Part shown: in pieces, positions 17,331 through 26,667 of the stretch
Layout: the number at the start of each line of letters is the position of its first letter
Numbering within the stretch: position 1 is the stretch's first letter
From: Poa pratensis
Taxonomy: Eukaryota > Streptophyta > Magnoliopsida > Poales > Poaceae
Length of the DNA stretch: 64,000 nucleotides
Assembly: GCA_947311845.1 (NCBI GenBank)
Contig: CAMZMU010000041.1
Location: 109,288,009-109,352,008, forward strand
Reading direction: 5' to 3'
Translations under genes and position numbers: made by a program
Notes under the pieces: generated by a model
What the model was told of the DNA's origin: nothing
Database searches by the model: none
What the model saw: only the letters and a program-made list of their open reading frames with translations

Positions 17331-19989
17331 TAGTTCCAGAAAAAATCTATTGTGGAGGGGGAGGGAGAGAGGATAGCAATTTCCGAATATGGAGGAGGAA
17401 GGATCCAAGGCAAGGCATCAGGCATGTTGTGTAGGTTTTGTACTCTTGTTGCACAGTGAACAAGAGCAAGGAGGAGGGGACTACACGCCTCACGTGCGGC
17501 TGCTGACCTTTTGTATGGTTGCACTTGCTGCGTTGTTCGTGGTACTATTATTGTTACTCCATCCAATCCATCATGTGCGTTTGTTTTGCATGAGTAAAGA
17601 AAGAATCTATTCTTTTTGTAAATAAGTGAAAATGTTTACATTTTATGCTTTATTACTATGCCATTCCATTTTCACTGGAGCATGTAGTAATAAAAAGATT
17701 TACACTTCTAGTGGTGTTCGCGAGAGAGGTCTGGTTAGTGCCAGACTCGATACCCTCGTCTTGGTGGAGTGTCATCGACGCTGCAGTGGCCAGGAGGGAC
17801 AAGAAGAAGATCTTGTTTTACTGAGCTTGCACCATTTAGTTAGCCCAACAAATTATGAAATTTCAAATAACTGTTCAACATGTTGTGTACAACAAATGGG
17901 AAAAGTGTGAATGAGACTAAATTTTAGTCACATGCTACTAATTGGGAGAGAGTTAGAGCAAATTATAAGCCGAAACAATATGCTGATGGTTCTAGTAAAC
18001 CAAAACAATCGCTTCTTTTAGCTATTGGCTTCCTTATTCCTTTTTTAACAAAATAAGATTTAGTTCCCATCGGAAAAAATATGTTGAAATGAAAAAATTA
18101 TATATTCAATGTCACATTCCGTGTCCTTGGTGGCCGAAAAAGACCTACGCTTTTTGCTTCTACTTTGAGCTAATGAAAAAAACTGACACGAAGATCGACA
18201 TGAGCTAGACATGGCCTTTCCCTTCCCCCGTTTGCCCTTTCAAATGCTCCCGCACCTTGCTTGCTGTTGTAACGACTCCAATTTAAGCCAAAGAGGGAAT
18301 GCTAAAGTGTAGCGCTAGAGCCTGCTGGGAGAAAAGAAAGTCTCATGGTTCTCTCCGATTCTGATTAGTGACATAGAGAAGAAGTTGTCAAAGCGGATGC
18401 AAAGCAGGTAGAACGAGAAAGGAAACTACTGAAGCCTTCATAGTCGTCATTCCAGCTTTAACTGCCTATTCGGGTTCAGCAGTGGGTTTCCAAAGGCGCT
18501 CTTCCCACGTGCCTGTTGAAGAATGAGCCGGTGACTTACATGTTGTGGCTTGGTTAAGGAAACGGAACCCACCGATCCAGCTCTACCCAAATTTTTTTGG
18601 GATTGGTACAACCGGCGCTGGATACCTAAACTTTGAGCCTGATGCTGGCCTAGCCGGGCATAAATCAACATAGATAAGTCAGAACACATTTATCTTCTTT
18701 GAGCTCTTATATATAGTCTCGAATAGGTGAGTGACCATAGAAGGAGTTCCTAAGCACGCCTCCTCCGCCGCCCGCCTCGCACGCACGTCGCATTTTGTGA
18801 ATCGAGTTCAAGTTATAGCTTGATATATTAATTTGTGAATGGTGAATCTCCTATGTGTACGTGTCAATAGGCATGTGTACGCTTGACACGTGCAGTGCTT
18901 CTTCCATTATGCGGATCTAGAACCGACTCTCACACACTCCTTCATGTCTCCCTCCTGACGACCGTGTACACAGCCGCCCGGGAGAGCAGGACTCTGAAGC
19001 CCGTCCCGTGAGATTTTGCATCGCGAGAGCACCGATAAGCTTTTTTTCTTTTTTTGAAAGCGTCACGCGATTGCTCGCTTCTGTTCGACTATATCTGCGC
19101 TAATGGTTCGTTTGCTTCATTGTCACTGGCGACATCGACAACGGAGAGCTGTGGTGGGTACCTTCCCGCTCAATACGTATATGTGTGATATTTTTTTTTT
19201 TTTGCACCAATATTTAGTTCTACAAATCTGTTAGATATGGTTGTCTGTCATGTGTGGTTAAATCTACTGTGTATCTATGATGGTGATTTCGATACCCATA
19301 CAGAAATCGTGTGAAATTTCAACAGATAATTTGTGCAATAAATATTGGGCACCTATAGCCGAGTTGAGTTGACGCGCACGCAGGGAATGATGATGCTATA
19401 GAAATTGATGAAAAGAAGGGAGTAGGACAGGACAGCGTGCGTGTACGTAAAGCATGCATGCAGCTACGAGTGTAAGAGTAGAGAGCGCACATTGCCTGGG
19501 CTGGGCGCCCGTGTGTCTGCGACGCTGCGTGTGTGGTGTGGTGTGCACGGGGAAACGAAACGGTACTGTGCTGTGCCGTCACACCCCTCCCGTCCCTATC
19601 CCTCTCCCCCTCGGTGCCTTCACCTTCCATTGGGACTAGCAATGTACTAGTACAGTAGTACTGTAACAATAACTTTCGAGGGAGGCCGGAGCAGTAGCGT
19701 GCGGCGGAAGGAGGCAGGGCAGCAGTGAGTGAAGTCACGCAGCAGCTGACACCGCCACACGTCGTACGACTACTAGTATAGTAGGCTGTGCGCTGTACCG
19801 TGGGCCCACGGCGGAGGTAGCTCGTCCGCATCACCCACGCCACGTAACTGTGCAGCGCATCACCCGTACGTACGTACGATGCCCCACGGACGGCTGTCGG
19901 CACCGTCCCACGGCCACACACAAGCACAGCGGCCGGAAGGGCCCGCGTGTCATGGACACTTGAATAAATCTTCGATTGGCATTGCATGC
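17331..19989. other. Intergenic region with no supported gene
   Basis: Short frames only. A 78-codon frame at 17389-17625 has a hydrophobic stretch but no homology I recognise. The stretch of about 18230-18700 differs in style from its surroundings and could be an organellar (mitochondrial-like) insertion; this is a weak impression. 19390-19980 is CG-rich with CGTACGTACGTACG and similar runs and may be promoter-like. Its 236-codon antisense frame shows no domain. Confidence 0.4.
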
Positions 19990-19996
19990 TACCGTG

Positions 19997-20130
19997 GCTA
20001 ATTTTTTTTAATAATACATTTTTAATCAAATTCGAAAAATATTACGCAAATCCACGGAATTTCAGAAATAATATGGCCTCGGCTTGGCCTAAGCCGATTG
20101 GGGCCTGTCGGCCTGGCCTGGGCCGATTAG
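19997..20130 (+). repeat. Left terminal inverted repeat of MULE
   Basis: Pairs with the inverse of about 35545-35676. The AT-rich outer 70 bp is almost identical, and the inner part consists of GGCCT/AAGCCGATT subterminal repeats that continue to about 20220. Confidence 0.88.
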
Positions 20131-20245
20131 GTGGTCGGCCGACGCCTGCGCGGGTCAGAGGACATATCGGCCTGGGCTAAGCCGATTAGTCCCTGACGGC
20201 CTGGGCTAAGCCGACTGCTGCATACCCTCCGTAATCCACTGAATT

Positions 20246-20365
20246 TTTCGCGCCAACCCTTCCCGGCGACACCCGTTCGCGCCTTCTTCTCTTCCTCCCG
20301 TTTCTCCCGCCAAATTTATTCCCGCCTATTTTTCCCGCCAAATTCGTTCCCGCTAATTTTTTGAT
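20246..20365. promoter_or_regulatory. E2F-like motif cluster, left side of MULE
   Basis: Exact matches to TTTSSCGC occur at 20246-20253 (TTTCGCGC) and 20331-20338 (TTTCCCGC). Near matches TCTCCCGCC, ATTCCCGCC and GTTCCCGCT lie between and after. They sit just downstream of the 190-codon gene. E2F/DP binding is inferred from sequence only. Confidence 0.45.
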
Positions 20366-20403
20366 CTAATACATTTTTTCATTCATTAAACAAACATTGC
20401 AAC

Positions 20404-20976
20404 TTACACATACAACAAGAAAAGTGGGAGTAGCGACAACACAACATAAATTGAGAAAGAAAAGTCATCTACCATCGACGCAGCCTCCCGCATCACGCTT
20501 GCGTTCCGACGACGCAGCACTCTTCCCTTCAACGACGCAGCACTCTTCCCCTTCGACGATGCTTCAGCCTTGCGTTTCGACGACGCTGCACCCTTGCCCT
20601 TCGACGCCGCCGCCGCTGCTGCAGCTCTTTTGCTCGCTTCAGTGGGCATGAAGATATCATCTTCGTCCTCGCTCTCCTCGACCCATAACATCGGTGTACG
20701 AAAAGCATCCAACATATATGCTTCATTGGGATATGTTAGCGTCTTCTTCTGCCACCTAGCACGCAGCCTCACGAGTTCTTTTTCTATTTCCTTGTAATTC
20801 CTCCATGGCCACCCATGCCTAGCTAGCTTCGCTGATAGCTCACGGAGATGAGGTGGATGACTAACAATATCCTCGAATGGGATCTCCTTATTGTCTACCT
20901 TGAACTCGGCCGTGAACCTCAAAAGGAGTGCCGACATTCCTGCCGGGAAACTACCATCTGAAGAAAATCTCGACAT
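20404..20976 (-). CDS. 190-residue basic protein of unknown function in MULE
   Basis: An open frame starting MSRFSSDGSFPAGMSALLLR. Residues 1-100 look globular and contain HPPHLRELSAKLARHGWPWR and a helical KEIEKELVRLRARWQKKT segment. An acidic patch EESEDEDD follows near residue 102. Residues 115-165 are Ala/Ser/Lys repeats (KGKGAASSKRKAEASSKGKS) that could serve as a nuclear localisation or DNA-binding tail. I do not recognise a family. It lies inside the MULE, is co-oriented with the transposase, and sits between two E2F-like motif clusters. This makes an accessory transposon protein plausible. The hydrophobic last 17 residues may be read-through of a missing splice site. Confidence 0.5.
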   Translation of the reverse strand: MSRFSSDGSFPAGMSALLLRFTAEFKVDNKEIPFEDIVSHPPHLRELSAKLARHGWPWRNYKEIEKELVRLRARWQKKTLTYPNEAYMLDAFRTPMLWVEESEDEDDIFMPTEASKRAAAAAAASKGKGAASSKRKAEASSKGKSAASLKGRVLRRRNASVMREAASMVDDFSFSIYVVLSLLPLFLLYV

Positions 20977-21068
20977 GTTCGAGTGGGTGGACTACAATGC
21001 TTACCAACCTTAGTGCGCAGTGGTTTTTATAGGCCGTGATGAGAAGATTTGGCGAGAGATAGGCCAGC

Positions 21069-21170
21069 GCGGGAAAAAAGGGCGGGAGGAAAAGGGCGGG
21101 AAAAATGGCGGGAGGAAAAGGGCGGGAAAAAAGGGCGGGAGAAAAAAGAGCGGGAGGAAAAGGGTGCTGC
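21069..21170. promoter_or_regulatory. GCGGGAAA tandem array upstream of the 190-residue gene
   Basis: Seven GCGGGA-containing units in about 100 bp. Exact GCGGGAAA (the inverse of TTTCCCGC) occurs at 21069-21076, 21096-21103 and 21122-21129, with GCGGGAGG or GCGGGAGA variants between. The array starts about 93 bp upstream of the start codon at 20976, which fits a proximal promoter. Confidence 0.5.
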
Positions 21171-21539
21171 ACCGGCTGACGACGGTAGATGACTTTGTGT
21201 AGTGTTGGTAGTACCGATGTATCTTGATTTGCATATTGTATCTTAAATTTTTGTAGTCAATGTAATTTGCAAGGTTTGTATAATATCAATGCGAAAAATA
21301 GTCAGCCATCATCACCACTAATCGAAACAGAGTAGTAGCAACTAAGAAATAAGTCTACTACATAGATAGTCCCAACATAGATACAAATAAGTCTGGTACA
21401 TAGATATAACTAAGTCTCGTACATAAATAGATAGACAAGTCCCAACATAGATATAAATAAGTCTGGTACATAGATAGATAGACAAGTCTCAGCGAATAGA
21501 GTGAAGTGTCAGCCACGACGTCTGGCACGACGCGGAGGT
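21171..21539 (-). other. MULE internal spacer and tail of mobile-domain gene
   Basis: AT-rich sequence with a loose tandem repeat at 21340-21490 (forms of AAGTCTGGTACATAGATA and GTCCCAACATAGATA). The last ~60 bp up to the gypsy insertion at 21539 are GC-rich. On the minus strand they can encode an arginine-rich tail (RRARRRG, then stop), probably the end of the plant-mobile-domain gene cut by the gypsy element. Confidence 0.45.
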
Positions 21540-22055
21540 TGTCGTGGGTTTGTCACGTTAGGTGTCATAGATGACTTCGTAGGTGTGGGATTATGCGAGT
21601 CAAGCATCTCCGAGCTTGGGATCGCAGGAACAAAGATCAACACAGATTTACCCAGGTTCGGCCCCCTCAATGTGAGGTAAAAGACCTACTTCCTGCCTAC
21701 CCTAGATTGGTATTGATATGATAATCGAGGTGTTACAATGGAGGCGATCCGATCTGGTACTCGCCGTATGAGCTAGGGTTTGGGGCTTGATAGCTTGACC
21801 CGCTCTAAGTCCTGCGAGTCCTCTTTATATACACAGAGGCTCGCTAGGTTACAAAAGGAAACTTCCCCATAAGGAATACATCCACAGAGGCCTACTCGGA
21901 GACTACTTGGTCTTCACGTCCTCCGGGATATGTCTTCTAGATCTTTCCCCTTATGGCGGTTCAATATTGGGCTTGCTCCCAAGTGGGCCTTCGTCCGTGC
22001 GAGTAAGTTAAGTCGCACTGGGCCGCGGGTTAATCCAGAAAGTATTCCCCCGACA
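21540..22055 (-). repeat. 3' LTR of Tat-like element (516 bp)
   Basis: TGTCGTGGGT...CCCCCGACA on the plus strand. The internal side carries a polypurine-like GGGGGCTAATG on the minus strand. Confidence 0.95.
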
Positions 22056-23013
22056 TTAGCCCCCAAGCGTGGCCTGAACTTCATAGTATTTCTTGATCTT
22101 GAATGCTTAGGCCGCGCTTTTCCTTGTTTCGCGGCTTATAATTGTGCAAGTTTGGCCTTGACTCGCACCTGGAAGATCATCTGACTTCGTGAGCTTCTTT
22201 GTTAGAGTATCCTGATAGCTTCAGAACTTGATGACGACTATCTTCAAATTTTTGATGATAATATGATATAGCCCCCAAGGATTGAGAGGATGTTATGTGG
22301 TAATCATCTCAATTCTTCTCAGAGAACTCTGAAGGTCATCACCTGTAACTTGATATCATGAATAAAACAATTGTTAAGTTACAAGTAATTGTAATTGGTG
22401 TTGCCGTACTATAAGCAGTACATCGACCTCTAGTTAGGCCATCTGAATCCTTAAGTGGGCACTCGCGCGACTCAGTATTTCCTAGGAATATGTGTGTTCA
22501 GGGTCGAGAGCGGCCATGATAGGCAATCAAGCTCGATTGACGCCACACCCCAGTACTTTGGCCACATAATGCGAGTAGCAATCCAACTTAAGGTAAATTT
22601 GATAATTGCCAATAAATCGGCTGTTTCAGGGTAACAAAGACCCCAAGAAACATAATGATATTGCCATGATAGGCTAAGCTATGATAAGCTTTGATTATGA
22701 TGACACATAAGGTCGCGCCTAGGTGGCAACCGAGTGTTATACATAGGGTTGGATCGCGCGTAGGTGGCGATCCATGGTGATACATGGGGTCGGTCGCGCC
22801 TAGGTGGCGACCAGAGATGATACAAAGTTTACGGCCGCGCCTAGGTGGCAGCCGGTTTCTGATACAAGGGTCGATCGCGCCTGGGTGGCGATCAGATGTT
22901 GCATAGGTCGCGCCTAGGTGGCGACCAAAGTTGAAGTTCTAGCCCTGAGTGGCTGTGATGATACTCAGCTATAAAGCTGGAAAGGATGATGCTTGGCTCT
23001 GATTAGCCTTTTC
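22056..23013 (-). other. 3' untranslated region of Tat-like element
   Basis: About 960 bp between the integrase stop codon and the 3' LTR, without open frames of interest. It includes the hairpin repeat array at 22711-22926, described separately. Confidence 0.7.
22711..22926. repeat. Six tandem hairpin units with covarying stems
   Basis: Units start at 22711, 22751, 22792, 22833, 22873 and 22906, so spacing is about 40 bp. Each has a conserved loop GCCTAGGTG (or a one-base variant). Stems are GGTCGC/GCAACC, GGATCGC/GCGATCC, GGTCGC/GCGACC, GGCCGC/GCAGCC, GATCGC/GCGATC and GGTCGC/GCGACC. Several stem differences between units are paired changes that keep base pairing. The linkers share a GATACA-like word. 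Confidence 0.85.
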
Positions 23014-24309
23014 TTATGTATAGTACGGTCGCAGGTGTGCGACGTTCCAAGGGCGAGGTGCCTCGAGACGATCCTCGAAATCATGGCGTTCGCTGCTTTC
23101 TTCCCTTACATCCAGCAGGTAGTACGACCCATTGTTTAGCTTCTTGCTGATGATGTAGGGTCCTTCCCATGGAGAGGACAGCTTATGCATTCCCTTGTGA
23201 TCTTGTTTAAGTCGCAGTACTAGGTCGCCTTCTTGAAAGGTGCGGGTTTTGATGCGTCTGGCATGATAGCGTCGCAAGTCTTGTTGATATACTGCTGACC
23301 TTGATGCTGCCAAGTCTCTAACCTCTTCTAATGTGTCCACCGAGTCTTGCCGAGCTATCTCATTATCTGTCTCGATGTAAGCCGCAACTCTTGGTGAATC
23401 ATGTATGATATCGCTGGGCATGACTGCTTCTGCTCCATAGACCATGAAATATGGTGTAAATCCTGTGGATCTGTTAGGGGTTGTTCTCAAGCTCCACAGT
23501 ACTGCTGGCAGTTCTTCCACCCAACATCCTGGAGATGCTTCGACCTTTTCAATAAGGCGCGGCTTAATTCCATGGAGAATTTCCTGGTTAGCTCGCTCAG
23601 CTTGTCCATTGCTCTGCGGGTGTGCTACTGACGTGAGGTCCAATCTTATCCCATTGTCTGCGCAAAATATCTGTGTAGCCCCTTCAGAGGTGTTGCTCCC
23701 ATTGTCTGTAATGATACTATGGGGGTAACCGAAGCGGAATATGACCTTCTTCAAGAACTTGACTGCTGTTTCAGCCTCGCAATCTCCCACAGGTTCTGCT
23801 TCTATCCACTTTGTGAATTTGTCCACCATGACTAAGAGGTGAGTTTTTCCGTTTGAAGACCGTCTGAAAGGCCCTACCATGTCAAAACCCCATACGGCAA
23901 AAGGCCATGTGATGGGTATTGTGCGAAGTGCTTGGGCTGGCATATGATCTTGCCTAGCGTATCTTTGACATCCATCGCACACTCTGACAATTTGCTCTGC
24001 GTCTGCTAATGCTGTTAACCAGAAGAATCCATGTCGGAACGCCTTTGCCACCAAAGATCTTGACGAAGCATGATGGCCACAATCGCCTGAATGAATTTCG
24101 TGCAAGATTTTTCGTCCCTCTTCTGGTGAGACACATCTTTGGAATGCTCCTGATACGCTGCGCTTGTATAATTCATTGTTGATGATTGTATAGGCCTTTG
24201 ATCGTCGTATGATTTTGCGCGCCTCAATTTCATCGTCCGGCAGCACTCCGCGACTTAAATATGCCATGTATGGCTCTGTCCATCCTGGCTGTTCATGCAG
24301 GGCTGCGAC
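23014..24309 (-). CDS. Tat-like integrase
   Basis: Integrates the element's cDNA. The frame is open from about 24267 to its stop at 23014. An HHCC zinc-binding region (IHSGDCGHH, then CDGCQRYAR) is followed by the DDE core: FDMVGPF, IITDNGS with catalytic Asp, and GQAERANQE with catalytic Glu. The C-terminus holds the typical basic GDLVLR and GPYIISKKLNNGSYYL modules. No chromodomain follows. Integrase is normally the end of a Pol polyprotein. Here it is separated from RNase H by a one-base break at 24345-24346 (a TT run on the plus strand). Otherwise it appears intact. Confidence 0.9.
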   Translation of the reverse strand, partial: VAALHEQPGWTEPYMAYLSRGVLPDDEIEARKIIRRSKAYTIINNELYKRSVSGAFQRCVSPEEGRKILHEIHSGDCGHHASSRSLVAKAFRHGFFWLTALADAEQIVRVCDGCQRYARQDHMPAQALRTIPITWPFAVWGFDMVGPFRRSSNGKTHLLVMVDKFTKWIEAEPVGDCEAETAVKFLKKVIFRFGYPHSIITDNGSNTSEGATQIFCADNGIRLDLTSVAHPQSNGQAERANQEILHGIKPRLIEKVEASPGCWVEELPAVLWSLRTTPNRSTGFTPYFMVYGAEAVMPSDIIHDSPRVAAYIETDNEIARQDSVDTLEEVRDLAASRSAVYQQDLRRYHARRIKTRTFQEGDLVLRLKQDHKGMHKLSSPWEGPYIISKKLNNGSYYLLDVREESSERHDFEDRLEAPRPWNVAHLRPYYT

Positions 24310-26667
24310 TAAAGTTGAATCATCCTCTGGCTCTGCAATGTCAATTCTGCTGGAGGTTTGACTGATGGATTGTGCAGTTCATCCAGGAAAACATTGGGTG
24401 GGACTGACTGTCTGTTGGATCCAAGCCGAGACAGGGCATCCGCAGCTTCATTTTGTCTCCGATCAATATGTTCAACTTGGTATCCAGTGAAATGTCCAGC
24501 AATTCTGTCCACCTCTCTCCTATATGCAGCCATGTTCGCATCCTTGCTGTCCCACGTTCCGGAGACCTGCTGTGCCACCAAGTCTGAATCGCCAAAACAG
24601 CGTATACGACTGATGTTCATCTCCTTTGCTATACGTAGACCATGAAGCAGTGCCTCGTACTCCGCCACGTTATTTGTGCAGTTGAAGTGTATCTGTAACA
24701 CATACCGCAGCTTGTCTCCCTTGGGAGATGTCAGAACAACTCCAGCCCCCGAGCCTTGCAACTGTCTTGACCCATCAAAATGCATGGTCCAGTATTTGGT
24801 TTCTGCCATGCTAGGAGCAACTTGGATTTCTGTCCAATCGTTAATAAAATCTGCAAGGGCTTGCGACTTAATTGATGTGCGCGGCTCGTAACTGATGTGA
24901 TGTGGTCCCAACTCGATCGCCCACTTAGCGACTCTTCCAGTAGCTTCTCGATTACGAATGATATCTGCCAATGGTGCTGAACTCACCACAGTTATTGGAT
25001 GCTCTTGGAAGTAGTGCTTCAGCTTGCGACTCGCCATGAACACTCCAAACACCAACTTCTGCCACTGTGGGTAACGCTGTTTGGAAGCTGTGAGGACTTC
25101 GCTCACGTAGTATACTGGTCTCTGGACAGGGTATTCCTTTCCGTTTCTTGTCTCTCCACAACCATGACAGCACTCACAGCGCGGGAATTTGCCGCTATGT
25201 ATAGTAGCATTGGCTCTTTATCTTTTGGAGCCGCCAGAACTGGAGCATTTGTCAATTGATGTTTCAAGGCTGTCAGAGCTTCGTCGGCCTCTGCGTCCCA
25301 AACGAAGGTGTCTGATTTTTTCAACAGTCTGTACAAAGGTAGTGCTTTTCTCCCAATCTTGATATAAAGCGACTCAAAGCTGCTACGCAACCAGTAAGCC
25401 GCTGTACATCTTTTATCTTTTCTGGCTTTTGGAGATCCATCACGGCCTTTATCTTGTCAGGATTGGCCTCAATGCCTCTTTCTGATACTATGAATCCCAA
25501 TAGCTTTCCTGCTGGTACTCCGAAAACGCACTTTGTGGGGTTGAGCTTCATGTTGTATTTTCTGAGATTTGTGAATGTCTCTGCCAGATCACCAATAAGA
25601 TCCTGGCTAACTTGCGATTTAATCACAATATCATCCACGTAGGCATGAACGTTGCGACCTATTTGCTCATGTAGGCAATTCTGAATGCATCTTTGGTAAG
25701 TCGCACCTGCGTTCTTCAACCCAAAGGGCATGCTGACGTAACAAAAAGCTCCGAAGGGTGTGATGAAGGACGTCTTTTCTTGGTCCTCCTTCATCTTGAT
25801 TTGATGGTAGCCTGAATAGGCGTCCAAAAAGCATAACAGCTCGCACCCAGCAGTTGAATCAATTACTTGGTCGATTCTTGGCAAAGCAAATGGATCCTTT
25901 GGACAAGCTTTGTTAAGACTGGTGTAATCAACGCACATTCGCCACGTACCGTTCTTTTTCATAACCAATACTGGATTTGCCACCCACTCCGGATGGTATA
26001 CCTCTGTGATGAATCCTGCAGCCAGCAAGCGAGCTATTTCCTCTCCTATTGCCTTTCTCCTGTCATCATGAAAACGCCGTAGTGGCTGCTTCACTGGTTT
26101 AGCCGCAGGGTTCACTTTGAGGCTATGTTCTGCTAATTCTCTTGGTACCCCTGGCATATCTGACGGCTTCCATGCGAAGATGTCTTTATTTTCCTGGAGA
26201 AAAGCGACGAGGGCCTTCTCCTGCTCTTCTTCCATGTGTGCTCCAATGCTAGTTTGCTTGGATGAGTCGCCAGGAACAAGATTTATCTGCTTAGTGTCCT
26301 GGGCCGCTTTGAATTTCATTGGTGGCTCGGCAGATGGCGTGGTAACCACACTCATATCGTTTGGGTCCACCTGCGACTTATAACCTTTTAGTTCTTCCGC
26401 GGCACAGGCGGATTCTGCGAAAGCCGCATCTCCTTTCTCACATTCTATTGCTTTTTCTCTATCTCCGTACACTGTGATGACCCCTTTTGGTCCTGGTATC
26501 TTCAACTGTAGGTACACGTAGCATGGCCTGGCCATAAACTTAGCAAAGGCCGTTCTTCCAAACAAGGCGTGATATGGGCTTTGGAATTTTACCACTTCGA
26601 AGCTTAGGAATTCACTTCTAAAGTTCTCTTCTGTTCCAAAAGTTACCCCTAGGGTTATTTTCCCCAC
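24309..26667 (-). pseudogene. Tat-like reverse transcriptase and RNase H (frame breaks at homopolymers)
   Basis: RT copies the element RNA into DNA, and RNase H removes the template. RT lies at about 25330-26100 and contains FLDAYSGYHQI, MPFGLKNAGATYQ and catalytic YVDD. A first RNase H-like connection follows at 25103-25345. The second, plant-type RNase H is at 24345-24790 (HFDGSR, NVAEYEAL, GDSDLV). Frame breaks: 25345 (C), 25138-25140 (TTT) and 24345-24346 (TT). In each the family frame resumes if one base is missing from the run. Given the nearly identical LTRs, these may be sequence errors rather than real inactivation. Confidence 0.85.

Noticed and set aside
17389..17625. 78-codon membrane-like frame divergent from RecQ
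   Set aside because: Short, with no homology recognised, and an unremarkable start context. The hydrophobic stretch alone is not enough.
19319..20029. 236-codon antisense frame at the left of the MULE
   Set aside because: It crosses the MULE border and its flank, has no domain, and contains low-complexity CGTACG runs. It cannot be a gene of either.
22711..22926. CRISPR-like array
   Set aside because: Repeats of about 40 bp with short, similar linkers in a plant retroelement. Linkers are related to each other, not unique spacers, and no cas genes are present.
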